Shown: piece after piece, positions 39,701-55,500 of the stretch
Numbering within the stretch: position 1 is the stretch's first letter
Layout of the letters: every line of letters starts with the position of its first letter
From: Syngnathus acus
Taxonomy: Eukaryota; Chordata; Actinopteri; Syngnathiformes; Syngnathidae
DNA: 64,000 nt
Assembly (NCBI RefSeq): GCF_901709675.1
Contig: NC_051106.1
Coordinates: 8,318,001 to 8,382,000 of the forward strand
Direction: 5' to 3'
Made by a program: the position numbers and the translations under genes
Notes under the pieces: generated by a model
What the model was told of the DNA's origin: nothing
Seen by the model: only the letters and a program-made list of their open reading frames with translations
Databases searched by the model: none

Positions 39701-42453
39701 AGTTCCTGATCCAGCAAAGAAGATGGTCCAATCACCTTTCGGGTTCTGCTGGGAGGTTAGATAGCAGAGACCTACGAAAGAAGTGTCACAAAACTGTGGT
39801 GCTTTTATTTTGTATAATTCAAACCTTTACTTGTCTGGTACCTCTCTGGCAAATAGGCTCCAGAAACTCCCGAAAGCCTGGAGGGATTCCTCTCACTTTG
39901 TCGCAGGAATATCCCCCATCTGGCAACAGGAAGGGCAGGGGGAGGTCAAGGTTCTCCTCCAGCTGGACGTCTCGGCCTTCCTGCCGAATCAGGTTGTCGG
40001 CTGAGGCCTCTGCGGCCGTGACCACGCCATCGATCAAATCCTGCAGCAAGATTGTAGACAGCTGAAAAACGTATCCAGACTGAAGGATTGCACGCAGACC
40101 AGGAGAATCTTATCCAGTCTTTTATGGCCAGTAGAATTATTGTACTTCCACAAAAGAGCATCAAATAGCTGCAGCTCATTCAGAACGCTGCCGCTTTGCC
40201 TCACCGCTGGGATGTGAGGCTCATCGGGGGCATAAAAGTATCCGCTTAACAAAGCCCGCAGCTGCAGTGAATTCAACTTGAAACAGGTGCTCTGGATTTC
40301 ATTCACATCTTGTGTGGTGTATTTATTCATGGTTAGGAGCGATGTTGCCTGTTTTTGATCAGAAAGAAATACTTCAACTCAGGCTAAAACATGAAATATA
40401 GGAGGAGGAAAACCCGACCTGGATGATGTGTCCCAGGTGGCAGTCTGCAGCCAGCTCCAGACCCTGCCTCTCCGCCCAGGCCTCTATGCCGGTCAACCTT
40501 TGGCGGAGAGCCGCCCCCCAGTAGTGAGAGCGCAGGCCTGGGGTGCTGGCGTCAGGGTTCATAAGTCGGTTGAAGAGCCAGGCGCTGATAAAGTGAAAAA
40601 GCTGGGAGAAGAGCTGAATGGCGAGGGCCGGGTTGACCTGGTAGCGTCGCAACAGCGACATGGTGTTCATCAAAGTGTTCAGTACCATCTCTGGAACGAT
40701 AACAACACGGAAGTAAAACCTGAAGCGCCGTGTCATTGTGTCTGGCGATGTGTCGGCTGCAGCATGTCTTTACCTATCCCAGCAGGAAGAGGACCGTGTT
40801 GCTCAGGATCAATCAAAAAGGTTGGCAAATTCTTTCTGAGCTCAGTCTGTATACACCGAATCAGGTGACTAAGGTGATGGAAAGACCAAAACTAAATAGA
40901 TGGATTTTATTCAAATCTGTGCGGGGAGACAAGCGAGCACTTACCTGTAAGCTTTATGCACAAGGTAGGACAGATCCAGCTGACTTTCCTGCGTGAGCTT
41001 GCTGAGGTCCTTGTCGTGTTTGAAGAAGTTTAGTAGCTCGGAAGTGTTAGCCATCCAGAAGGCAAGAGCTCCGACGTTATCCTGCTGCTTCTGAAGATGA
41101 ATAGTACAGGTCATCTTTCATGGAATCGTATCAAAGGTTATTGAGGCAGTTCCTGGACTTGCCTGAATGACCTTGCTTGTCACAGCCACCATTTTGTCTG
41201 CGATGGAAGTTACCCCACCAACGGACCCCTCCGGACGTCGCAGTGCAAAGCGGCCTGCGGCGTAGAGGGCGTACGCTGGCGAGAGCTTGAAGTGAATCGT
41301 GGAGCTATTGGCGTAATTTATGACCGCTATCAGGAAGGCCTCATCAGCTGAAACGTCACAAGGGCATTAGAAGACTCAAGTACCACCATCACCTTGTAAT
41401 TGTACTCACAGTGATCGCAAAGTTGAATTCCAAGTGGTAAACCAGGTTGATCGAAGAAGTCCGACTTAGGACTGTCTGTGAGGTTCAACGGTCAAATCAT
41501 CAACGTCAAATATCCCGAAGCTATCATCCTGTAGACAGATGACTTACTTGTGTCCGCCTGACTCTCTCCTTGCCTTTTCTTTCCCGTGCACTGTTCTGGT
41601 GTTTCTGGACTGCCATTTGCTAGGTTTTCACTTACCCTAGATATTTGTTTCAAGAAGTAAAGGGTCTTCACGTAAATTTAATTGCAGTCGTTTTTTATAC
41701 CTGTTCTGGTCCACATCAGCAGGTTTGTCAGACACTTTGTTTTTGTTTTTCTTGTCTTTTCTCGACAGTGTCCTCTTGAAGGTTTGGATTACGCCCCCCT
41801 TTTCCTTGTCGTGACAGCTCTCCTTTATTGATCACATGGTTTGACATTTCAGAAAAATTATTCCTTGAAGGACGTAGTAGGCGGATACTACCTCGGGTGT
41901 CTCCTTGCTTTGCTTGAGCACGAATCTTCCTTCTCGGTTGTTTGAGTTCCAGTTTAATTGAACCACCAAAGGTCTCTCATCTGGGTCCAGTCTACGTTCT
42001 TGTTTTGCACACAGAGAAACAAGAAGTTGTCGGATCGGAGCGGTGCCACTTTTGGACTATCACTCAGTGTCTCACCCTTATTGCCGTGGATCTCGTACAA
42101 GCAATGGGAAGTGCTCAGCATTTTCATATCAGGCCGGAATTTCTCAGCTAAAGTTTCAACCACCTCGCTTGTGGAAGCGTTGCTTCCAAAGCGCAGACAC
42201 TTGGTAGCGACGTTTCCCCCGGAAGGATCTTCTAAGTAGAAACGCATCACACCCTGAAAGACCAGATTCTAACGACGACAAAGCTTCTGTTACCAATTCT
42301 AATCCCGAACTGTCAAATCTAACGTGCTGCTAGCACAGTTCTTGGCAGTTTACTTACTTCATCTGGTTCGTTTATTTCAAACAAGTCCAGTCTGTTGTTG
42401 TTCCACTGCCTGATGACTTGGGCCAGCTTTTCCCGTTCTTCCTCAGTGGGCAT
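36744..42453 (-). CDS. Afadin-like scaffold, short form without RA2 and FHA
   Basis: Twenty-five exons on the minus strand give 1169 residues with consistent phases: 42358-42453, 42076-42253, 41892-41980, 41701-41822, 41548-41636, 41410-41475, 41163-41347, 40945-41090, 40774-40868, 40419-40690, 40205-40348, 39842-40040, 39692-39771, 39450-39536, 39268-39333, 39119-39192, 38925-39043, 38693-38836, 38526-38580, 38432-38469, 38265-38395, 37306-38115, 37136-37220, 36985-37030 and 36744-36837. Order of domains: Ras-association RA1 (about 33-120; ETLAEKFRPDM), a basic linker (FKRTLSRKDKK), dilute/DIL domain (about 214-560; ALAFWMAN, AIQLFSQLFHF), PDZ (about 593-682; GMGISIVAAK), then a Pro-rich tail with LEWQFQKRL and PFKERQRLFS. 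Afadin links nectins to actin at adherens junctions and is about 1820 residues; here RA1 passes straight to the basic linker and then DIL, so RA2 and FHA seem absent. Exon 7 uses a GC donor. The 38-bp exon at 38432 is the least certain. Confidence 0.85.
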
Positions 42454-43730
42454 TTTTGACCAGCAAAAGTTACCTCAAGATAATTTCCGATATCGAGAGA
42501 CAAACTTTCCCCAACTGTCCTCGTCCTTTGCTTGTGCTTTAAACTGTCCGTGCCGCCTCTGCAAGGTCTTAACATAATTGCCTACTTCACCCCCTCTTCA
42601 CAGCCCCTCTCCAAGCCCCCTCTGCCCTCATTTAATGGGTCAGTGAAGCTTCGTTATGTGCGGGGAAACAATAATCGTACATCTTAGGCAAGTTATTTCT
42701 GTCCTCCAGCAAGAATTTAAATCACCAATGTTCATCTGTTGCAGAAATTCAACATGTTTAATGTTCCACCGTAGTTTGTTTTCATCACGTGACTCTCACG
42801 TTGTCAAATGTTTTCTCAGTTGCCCTCAAATTATTATTTTTTTATACATATATATATATATAATGGGGAACCCACTTCTCACGCATACCGGGGATCTTCG
42901 CGCAGTTAATGCATACAGGTCGTCCCATTCAGTTGACCCGGCGTATGTGGGGCAGCTTTTGTTGGCCTCCCTCAGTCTTTTCTGGGTAAACGTTCAGTGG
43001 GACAAAAGCTTGAACAAAAACATGCATCAATTAGATATACAGTATACAAACAGACTTCAACAATCGCTGGTATTGTTGTCTGGCTTTTAGGGAAAAAGTA
43101 AATGCTAAAAATGTTGGGCTTCATCTCACAGTTTACTTTATTGGTACTTCTAAAATAGACACAAGGAGAAAGTAACGATGATGTCATACATCAATGTCTT
43201 GTGCACCTCCTAATTTGTTCTGAGAACACTGGAGGGAAAAGCCTCGTAAACACAATAAATTAAGTGCCAAGCGCAGATGAGTGGGCCCTCACAAGCCCGT
43301 TTTCATCGGCCAAACTTTGATGCAGGGGTTACGTCAGATGGGCAAAACAGCTTCGCCGTTTCGAAGCTCATTTGGACTATTTTCCTGGGAGGAGTTTGCC
43401 CAAGTGCCAAGAATTTTCCCACAATAGCCTAGCAATTCATTTGTCGAAGTAATAAACAAAATCCCAACAGGGTTTGAAATCCAGAAAGATGCCGAAATAT
43501 TCTTGAGGCGCCGTTTTCTTGTCATGTCATCGAGACGTTTTCCTCCTTGGATTGGTTTTGTTTCCTACAAGAAGACACAAAAGTGGATGAGCGGGCACAA
43601 GAGGTGGTTCGAGTGAAAGCCACACCCTGAAGATGCGAGCCACAAAGTTATAACCGGCATCTCCAGCCAGCAAGAAAATCTGCCCTTCAAACTTCCAGTA
43701 AAGGCAAAGAAGATTAACAGTAAAGAAATT
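42454..43730. other. Intergenic DNA between afadin-like and SLC22 genes
   Basis: Holds the afadin-like promoter (above 42453) and the SLC22 3' UTR; a minus-strand AATAAA (TTTATT at 43137-43142) is a reasonable end for the SLC22 transcript. An AT dinucleotide run lies at 42845-42862. No exon was recognised. Confidence 0.45.
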
Positions 43731-46170
43731 CTACCGTCTTAGAGTCTCCATGTCCTCTATGGTCTCGGGAAGAGCAACTCCCTTCATCTCCGGCAACAGT
43801 GTCACCAAGCCGCAGGTGACTACCGACATAACCCCTTCAACAACCAAAAGGCAAAGAGGATTTCTGGTTCTGCCTCATTGGTTTATGTATGGGACCTGGT
43901 ATCAGGTTCTACTGTACCATAGAGACAAAAGGGAAGCTCCTGCCAGAAGGTGGCCAACCTGTAGAGCAGCAACGGGGCCACAATAACGCCAGCGTCACAG
44001 GCCGATGAACACACGCATGTGCCCAGATTTCTATGCAAAAAGAGACATGGACATGCAAGTCATAACTTGATGAGTAACATCCACAATCATCACTTCCCTA
44101 CCTCAGAGTGGTGGGATATAGCTCAGTGTTGGCAAAATTGAGCGTCATCAGTGTGGTAGCAATGGCGAGCCTCCCAATGAAGGCCACAGCTTTTTTCAAC
44201 CAGGAAAGCTCTGCAGAGAAAAGTTCCATTACAAAAATTAAGAATATGCCGGCAGAGGTTACTTCAAACCTACCTGGGGAAATGAACGGCACAGCCAGGC
44301 AGGCGAGGCCTCCGATTAAATTGGTCCCAGCCAGGAGGGAGCGTCTGCCGATTCTGTCCACGAGTAGGTAGAAAATGAGGCCCGCGGGGATCTCCACCAC
44401 TGAAGACATGAAGAAGTCCAAAAAGTGATTGTCACCCGTCATCCCTAGGCTCAAAATCAGGCCGTAGAACACAATACTGCTGGAAAACCTGCAGACAAAG
44501 CAAATAGTTGAATCTGGGAAGGAATCAGGTCCAACTACCAAGTTGTTCAAACTGACTTGCCAGGCGTAAATTAAAATGAGCGTGATCCTCCTGATGAAGG
44601 GTGTCCTGAACAAGTCCAGAAAAGATACAGGATGTTGTTTTTTCTTCTCCAGAGGAATCATCTGAAGTGAATCAAACGTGGCGACGTATTTGGATCAAGA
44701 CTCTTAAATTGGGTCAATGCTGAATTCATCACAAGTTATGGATGGACACTTCTATACTTTTGGAAAGCTTCTCCATCTCTTTTGCAACTTGCCAATGGCA
44801 CTCTGTAAGACTCTTATCTCCGTGGCCACTTCCTTCACAGAACCTGTTTTGAAACCTCGCAAAATACCTCTTGGTAGTTCTGCGGCAATCTTCTCCCGTT
44901 GCACTTGGCCACATCGGACACAATCCTCATGGCCTCAGAGTTCCTCTTTTGAGAGAATAGCCAGCGTGGAGATTCAGGAACAATCCTGAGCAAACACACC
45001 CTCATTGGATGCTCTGAATTTGAAGATGGAGGTAGCACTGAAGTAAATATGCTTACCAGTAGTATGGGATGAAGAGGAAGGAGGGTAGTATCATGATAAG
45101 TTGCAGGGTCCTCCAGGAGGGCACAAGGTAAGCCAAGCCAGGCAGGATCAACATACCGATGGAGATGAATGACTGGCACACCACGGACACAAATTTCCTC
45201 TTTTCTGAGCTGAAGAACTCAAACACTGTTTTTGGATCAAATTGGAGATTGGTTAAAATAAGATTTTGCGTCCATCCCGCTTAGGGAATAAAATCATTTG
45301 AACATACACAGAACATAGCACGATGCACATGCCCCCTTTTCAAAAAAGCCTTGCAGGAAGCGAAATGCCAGAAGCAGCGGGTACCACGGTGACAGCACGA
45401 TACCAACGCCCGCAATGCCGAGGCAAATCATGAAGCCAATGAAACAAGGCTTCCTGCCAAACCTGCGAGAAGGACACATCATGACGTTTCATCTGTCGGG
45501 ATTATTTCTACAAAAATAAACGTCCAACCTGTCGGACATGTAGCCAGTGATGAACGCACCGATGAATAGCCCGCATGCCATCGTGAATTGATTGAGATCG
45601 GCCAGCCAGGATCGCTCGCACACCAACGAGAACTGCGGGGCAGATGATGATTGGATTAGACGGGTGCATGTCTCTGGATCTGGAATCAATCTTGAAGTCT
45701 CCAGAAGTCTCATTGCAAAAAATATTTGTATCTGACAGACACATCAAAGTACTTTCAGTACGGGGATATTCAGGGGCAAGTACCTCCGAAACAATCGTGG
45801 AATGGCTTCGATCGAAAGCCCACCCCCCATCACAAGGCATCACAGAGTTCCCGTCGGACGAGAGTAGTTGCTCCAGGTCACCGCAAGTATTCTGACTCAA
45901 GTTCAAGTCGAACCTGTCGCAGTGGCTCAAGGACACTTCCAAACGGGGGATAGTGACTTCCCTCACCTCCGCCTCCGTCCAGCCGCACTCTTCCTGGAGT
46001 CGCTCGGCCTCCGGGATGGCGCACCAGTGATTGGGCGTATTTCCTAGAAAAAGCACCCCCATCAGGACAAAGGTGAAGGGGATCGACGGCAGGGAACACA
46101 GCACCAAGAGTTTCTTCTGGAAAAACCCATAGTCTCCGATTTGCACGATGAGATCGCTGAAGTCTGCCAT
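43731..46170 (-). CDS. SLC22 family organic cation transporter-like protein
   Basis: Ten exons: 45784-46170, 45529-45632, 45308-45462, 45057-45225, 44868-44985, 44561-44661, 44274-44488, 44102-44210, 43918-44030 and 43731-43834, encoding 524 residues, close to the 550 typical of OCT proteins. The protein has a short cytosolic N-terminus, TM1, a large Cys- and Asn-rich extracellular loop (about 43-130), the MFS signature after TM2-TM3 (SDRFGRKPC), the SLC22 hallmark PESPRWL, and the late LPET-x-E motif. It resembles SLC22A1-A3 (electrogenic organic cation transporters of the plasma membrane) more than the OATs, and human SLC22A1-A3 lie on 6q near AFDN, which fits this neighbourhood. Which of A1, A2 or A3 it equals cannot be decided here. 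The intron at 44489-44560 has a GC donor, and both it and the intron at 44211-44273 are in frame and free of stops. Confidence 0.9.
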
Positions 46171-46788
46171 GGTTATTTATCGGGAGCAGTCTGGGACAGC
46201 TCAAAGTCCTGATTTATTATCAGTCTTGTGTTTACTTTCCGTTTCTTCCTGGAAGGGAAGCGACTTTCAAATTGACCTTATTGTGTCTTCTACCGGCTTC
46301 TGATTTATGTGAAGAATCCACTTTCATTTCCCAAATCCGATTGTTCCGTCATGAGGTGATGCAAGATGGCGCTCGGTGCATACAAGTACACAATGACGTA
46401 CGGTGGTAGCGGCGAATCCATCTACGAATGATTGACAGGTCTTATTGTTTTTTTCCCCCGCCTTACCTGAGCAGTATAAGTCACAAGGACCTTTGTCACG
46501 CCATCGTCGTCTTTGTTGGTTTTGACGGCTCAAACGAGCAGCTGTGCCGGTTGTATAGCAACTCTTATCTGCGTCTGCACCTCGGCCTGCTCATTGTTTA
46601 GCCACCGCTCCCATGGCAAGTGAATTTACACAGCACTGACAGCGCGTGTATTCAAGCTCATGTCTCCATAGTGATAAAAAAAAAAAAAACAGCCTTGGTG
46701 TCTAAACATTTGGTGGAAACCGAAATCAATTTTTTTTTTTATTGCCACAGAAATAACACGTACAGTATAAAGCAAAATATTTTAAGGG
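46171..46788. other. SLC22 upstream region and taxilin 3' UTR
   Basis: Minus-strand AATAAA (TTTATT at 46738-46743) lies 46 bp past the taxilin stop and is its likely poly(A) signal. The SLC22 promoter must lie in the following 570 bp, so the taxilin transcript end and SLC22 start are unusually close. No other exon was seen. Confidence 0.45.
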
Positions 46789-49460
<2,672 letters not shown>

Positions 49461-50138
49461 CTTTGTTTTGGGTAGCTGAGAGACAATCATCAACCAAATA
49501 TTTGGTGGCTGATCATCCACTGTATTAGAAAATAGTTGAATTTGTATTTTCATACTAAATTGTGAGTACGCATATATGCATTCAAAAGGGGAATGGAGGA
49601 AAACAAGCAATCATGTTCCACAGAGTCCCGCTCGGAGAATGTTTACGTGCATAAAATTAGCGCAGCCTTCACGCTGCTTTCACAAGTTGAGCGCACGGCA
49701 CCTGTTCCAGAGCCACGGGCTATTTTAAGACCCTCTTTATATGGGCAAGACATTTATTTATTTCCTCCTAAACCCACGCTATTGACGGTAGGCAGCGGCG
49801 GCAGCTGCCTGCACATAAAACAAAACAAAACTGATTTGCTTTGGAAAACGGGTAAAGGGAGCATAAATCTTTCGATTTTACGGGTGGCAGGGATCGGAAG
49901 GTCGTCTCGTTGAGCTCGACGACAAATCATCATCAAACAAGCACTGCTCAAGAGCAGAATGATAAAACCACAGCGTGCGTAAGGTTAATTCTACGTTCAT
50001 GCGGGCCAAAGGAAAGGTCTTACCAGGACCGAAGGCCGGGAGGGGAAAGAAAGAACGTGGAGGGGCTCGAACAGGCTGCCTGCCACCACAGATGCAACAG
50101 CTGTGATAAGACCACCTCAAAATAGACCAACCCCCCCC

Positions 50139-50151
50139 CCAGCAGGGGGCG
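50139..50151 (+). promoter_or_regulatory. CTCF-like motif near taxilin promoter
   Basis: CCAGCAGGGGGCG matches the CTCF core at every position and lies about 115 bp from the probable taxilin leader-exon donor, inside a C-rich stretch. Confidence 0.45.
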
Positions 50152-51848
50152 ACGTGAGGAGGGGGGAAGTACAGGACAAGATGTATGAAATAAATTGCCA
50201 CACACACATTCCTGGGTTAGAAGTATATTCTCTTCAAACAATATTCAATTCAATCTGAGCACCAAATGATAATAATAGATTAGCCCCGCCCCTTAACCCA
50301 AAAGCATCAGAGGCACTCCATCCCCGACCGAGCAAATTTGACGCAAACAAGTCAAACGATGGATTGGCTACTGAGGCTTTTTGTCCTCAATAAGTCTCGG
50401 GTGAGAGGTAAACAATTTGTCCTCTTCAACGTATGAGAGGCACAATGCACTTTAGTATATACATATACCATGTATGTATATATATATACTCATGAATATA
50501 TCATCAAAAGCAAACACAAACACAATCCGCGTACGCACATCGGATGAGCGGCCTGCTTTGCTTTGACAAAAAAGTGATCCGAATCTGCAAGACGCGTCAT
50601 TAAAGCAGCGCACCTTTAAATATGATTTATGTAAACATGAACGCCATTCGTCTAATCCCTCCCGACGCAAAGGCGGCGACGGTTCAATAAAAGGTTCCAT
50701 CGCGACGCCGACATTTGTCGTCGATACAAACGAGCCACGTTGAAAAGATTTCGCCGTTTCAACACTGAGCCAAAAATCAAACACGCATGTATGTATACAG
50801 AGGAGAAGCGTTTGGTGAACTGTCGATTACATTCGCGAGTAAATGTCGTCAACAGCCACGCGCTCCATAGAAGTAGGGATGGGCATTGGACGAGATTTTT
50901 TTTTTTAATATACTGTAAGGTGATGGTCATTGTTAGAATTTTTTAAATAATTTTCAAATATTTAAATAACAAAAATGGTGTCTGCAACTGAAATTCAATT
51001 TTTATTGAAAATATTTTGGATGACACAAATTTTAGCATTCACTTTATTGTTCAAGTTCTGTAATCCATATTAATAATATACTGTATTCATTCTAATTTTA
51101 AAATAAAAAAAATCTAAATTTCATTTAAACATTATAAATTGTTAAAAAAATTCTAATTTAATTTAACTTATTTTAAGTAAAAATATGACTGATAAATTGA
51201 TGGACTAAAATTACAAATGTTTTTATATAAACTTTTATGGCTTTAAATTGACCTCTTTTAACAGAATTCACAACGATCAATTAAATGTAATTATTTGGGT
51301 CAATATTAAATATACAATACCATGTAAATAAATGTAAACGTGTTTAAATATTTGTTCTCTATTTTCAATGTTGTTTTTTCTACATAATTGCTATGCCCAT
51401 CCCTAAACATTACATTTGTTGTGCATGTTTCTCTTGACGGCGTTATATAAAAAAGAAGTGGAATGTTTCAAAAAGCGCCAAAAACCAAAATGTTTCCCCA
51501 CGTCGTTCATTGCCCACGTCCAAAATAATGACAAAGTGCATTGTGGGAACACGGCGACTACGTGTGATGACGGTCGATAGAGGAGAGCAAAAAGATATCA
51601 AAAGCAACGCCAGCTTGGTGGCTCACTGCATAACTTGCATCACTGCTGCATAATAAGTACATACTGTATATATATTATATATATACCATATATAAATAGT
51701 AGTCAAATATTTACCAGTATCAATAAGTGCTTACATCCTAATATATAAATACATCTTACAGTAATTACATGTTGACTTCCTGTAATTTTTGTGCAATAGC
51801 AAATCCCATGCAAGATAAAAACCACAACATTAAGAAAAAGAAAACAGA

Positions 51849-51873
51849 TTTTTTTTTTTTTTTTTTTTTTTTT
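51849..51873. repeat. Poly-T tract
   Basis: Twenty-five uninterrupted T residues; on the minus strand an A run. It may be the tail of a decayed retroposed element or simple low complexity. Confidence 0.8.
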
Positions 51874-52533
51874 AAAGATGAAACAAGCTCGCAAAGCTCT
51901 TCCTTGACCTTTTTAAACATCCTCCCGAGCAAAATAAAGGCACAGACCCTCTTTGCGCAAAAAGCGTCAAAATTTGGACTTTCTTATCGTACCCTTAATT
52001 ATTTGAAATATAAGTATTTACCGCACTACTGTATCACACCTCGATATGAGTACATGAGACAACAGTCTATTCGCAAAGTACACGGACGTTAAAATACACT
52101 GCGTCTAAGAAGGAGGAGGGAGTGTAATACGTAAAAGGACGTTTTTTTTTTTTTATACAGTAATCTATAAATATAATTTATGTGCAATTGTATGCAAACT
52201 GCTATGTCAAACAAAAGGCATATTAGCATTTTACAGTAGATCTCTTCATATTGCACCTGCACCCAATGATGATAATAGTTAATAATCGTTGCTCGTCCAG
52301 TCCAAGGAAGCCAAGAAGCTGTGTCGTCATATTGCCTCTGTTGGGACCCAAACAGGTGGGAGGTGACCCAAAGTCCCCGGACGGGACGGGGGCCTTTATC
52401 TACTTAGGGTCCCTTTGTTTTGATCATGAGCGAGGCAGTCCGAAGAGAAGAGCGGGATTCCTCGTCGTGAAGAATCTTTGTCGTCGTATTGCCCAAGTGC
52501 GGACCTGACAAGTTAGGTGGCGGCCCAAGGTCT

Positions 52534-55500
52534 CTAATGGGGGTCCTCCGTGTTAATGTTGAGCGAGGCAATGGCTTTCAAGCACGTTTGGACGTTCTCC
52601 TCCTGTCCACCGTCCCTGGTTCTGGAATCCAGGCTTCCCTGGTCTTCCTCCGCCATCTCGGCGGTCCCGTGTGCAGCCCCCTCCTCGCTTGGTGGGCTCG
52701 GTGGCACGTCGGAGGAGGCGGGGGAAGGTGGTGGCGCCCAGAGGGCTCCTCCGACGGGAAGTACGGGAAGCAAGCTGAAGGCCTGCTGCTGAGAGTGGAG
52801 AGGAAGGTGGCTCAGGAGATTCTGGTGGGGACCACCGGTGACGGCGGGAAGACTGGAGATGCTCCTTTGCTCCTGTAAGGGGGATATGGATTTGAAACCC
52901 TCAGCAAATGGGCATACATTAATACACGACACAGACTAGGTAGCACGTGAGAAGGTGAGGTGGGGAGTGTCGACCTGACTCTGCCCCAAGTACAAAAAGG
53001 ATCAGAAAATGGTGCTACCTACCAGCTCCATCTCAAAGGCTCCTTGTTGCTGAGCCAGGTCCATCTTAGTATGCTGTCTGCTCTTGTCGCTGCCACCTCG
53101 CTGCTGATGGGCCCCACCCCTGCGTGGCGAAACGGCCCTCAGCACGACCCGCTGCCTGCCCCGCACCGCCGACTCCCGCTTCCCAGCCATCTCTGCCCCG
53201 GGCGACGTGGGTTTCTCCGTCGCGACACAAGGAGAGAGGTGCTGAATAGGTGAGAATCCGGGCGAGCTGGGCCTCAGCGGGGAGCAACGACCCCGCGGGG
53301 AGAGCTCACGTCTCGGGGATGGGTATCGCAGACGGGAGGGGGACGGTTCCCTGATGGGGGATTCCCAACCGGGCGAGAGGAGACATGAAGAATAAGGGTC
53401 GAAGAGGAAGCCGGCTTGATCTGGAGACAGGACACTCAGCGTGTCATCCTCCATGGTCTTGTCTCGCTGGTCAGAGCCTGGCCACCTGCCAGAGACTGTG
53501 ACAGTGACAGGCAGTGACGTGACGCCGCTGCCCGGCTGCGGACTGGTGCTCCTGGAACGCAGCTTGGGTGTGGACTCGCCCTCATAGTCGTCGTCCTCGT
53601 CCTCATCTTCGTCAACATCATCCGCGTCTTCGTCCATACCGTCTGAATATTCGGCGTCGGAGAACTGATGTTTGGCCGTGATCGCCACCTCCGTCTTGGA
53701 TTCTTGCGGCGCCTCGTCTACTTTAAAAAAAAAACACAACAAAAGAAACCGACTGTATGTGAAGTGAAATTTATGCAACCCATGTTGCCCCGCTGACTTT
53801 AATATTTTCAAGACCGGTCGATAATCGTATTCTTACCATGTTCCTGAATCTCCGTGTCATCCATTGTCACTGACACACCTAGCTCTAGACATTTCTTCAT
53901 GTGCGCTTTCGACTTCATGTGCTTCGTCAGGTTTCCTTTTGAGAAAGAAAAACAAGGATTAACCTAAATTTCTGGCCTATGCGAGCAAACGAGGACTCGG
54001 CAGAAAGACAAATTACGCGACTTAACAAATCAGCTGATACTGTAAAAGCTCGAAATAATGTTCCGCTGCGGCTGCATTTCCACATTATGATCATCATGCA
54101 CATTTTTGGACTACTTTCCAGACTTTCCATTGCAATCAAGACTCTTGAATAAATCCCACGAGAGCGGAAAAAAAAGTCAACCTCTACTTCATTTCATTTC
54201 AATCTTTCCACACCAACACTTACCTTTCGTTTTGAATGCAAAGTTGCAGACCTTGCAGATATAGGGCCTCACATCCGTATGGGTTCGAATATGTTTCTTG
54301 AGCATGCTGGGCTTTTTGCAGCGGATGCCGCACTCCTCGCAAATGTATTTTCCTCGTCCGCGGCCACGAACGTACACGTAGTCCTCATTGGACTTGTACC
54401 TGACAACAGGAAAAAAATGAGTGGCGAGTACTTTGTAACACTGACGAAGCGCCTTCGGACCGGGTTACTGACCCTCCCTCAAAGATCTTGATGCGCGTCG
54501 GAGCTGTTTGGGTATTTGACGCCTCCCTCTCCTTCCACTCTTCCTTGGCAGCCTTGAGTCTGAAGCTGGTGTCTTTCACCTTCTTGCCCGGGTTGACGTC
54601 TGCCTCTTTGGGCTCCGGTTTCCTCTGCAGCTGAATCGGACCAGCAAACGTATTGTTAACACGCTGGATGTAACATGACTCGGTCAGCCACTGTACACGG
54701 CGTGGTTGGCAAACACGAAGTGCATTTCTTCATTTGTATGGTCATAGTCTCGTGGCCTTGGACATTGTGATTTCTAGCTCTTGTGGTTTGGTATTGTCCG
54801 TAGTATATTTTTTTTATTCATAGATTTATTTTTTATACTTAGGCTATTGTACTATAGTAATTCGATGACTCGTGCCACTCTCATGAGCAAACCCCGGGTG
54901 TAGAAAGCAAAGAGGGCTTTTGTTTAATTTCCTCACCTGTTCGCCCGTCTGCCGCCACAGGACAAGGGATGAAACCAGTTTCCCATTGCCAGGCTGACAC
55001 ATGGCAGCCATTGAGTAGATCAACTTGCCTCCCTTCTGTTTGGAGTGCAGCAAGGCCAGCGCGGCACTGGTGCTTAACTCCGGCGGATTGGGATTGCGTG
55101 AGCTGACATGCCAGGTGTCATAGACGGAACACGGAGCTCCACCACCGCCGCCTTCTTCGCCGTCGTGGGAGCAGCTCGGCTTGGTGTAGCTGAGATAACA
55201 CCAGCTCACACCTGTCGCCGTGCGAAGACTTGGAAAGGAAGACGGCGTCCCCCGACGCTCCGCCTCTGCGACCAGGATGTCCCGGCTGAAGAGCGCCAAC
55301 GTCCTCGTTTCCATCTGCGCCCGTTTATCCGTGCCTGCTTGTTTCAGATGCGGAGGCGAGCTGGTATCCAAGGAGCTGCTCTCCATAGCAGACTCCACGC
55401 TGTGTTCTTCGGTCACTTGTCGAGGCGTGATAAATTTTCTCCTGTGTGAATCATCCTCCAAGTGGCCCTTGCCCAGCTCCACTGCACTCAGCTCCTTCAC

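Larger units (their letters stand above)
49461..52533. other. Taxilin 5' region and hivep2 3' UTR
   Basis: A probable taxilin leader exon lies just above 50024 (minus-strand donor GTAAGA at 50018-50023), next to a consensus CTCF-like core at 50139-50151. From about 50.3 to 52.5 kb the sequence is AT-rich with TA runs (50455-50490, 51660-51700) and a 25-T tract (51849-51873). This is suitable for the long hivep2 3' UTR. No coding exon was recognised. Confidence 0.4.

Noticed and set aside
41954-42075. Extension of the afadin-like RA exon as an open frame into the next intron
   Set aside because: A donor after AATAAGG and an acceptor before ATGAGAGACC restore the conserved afadin junction; the extension is intron.
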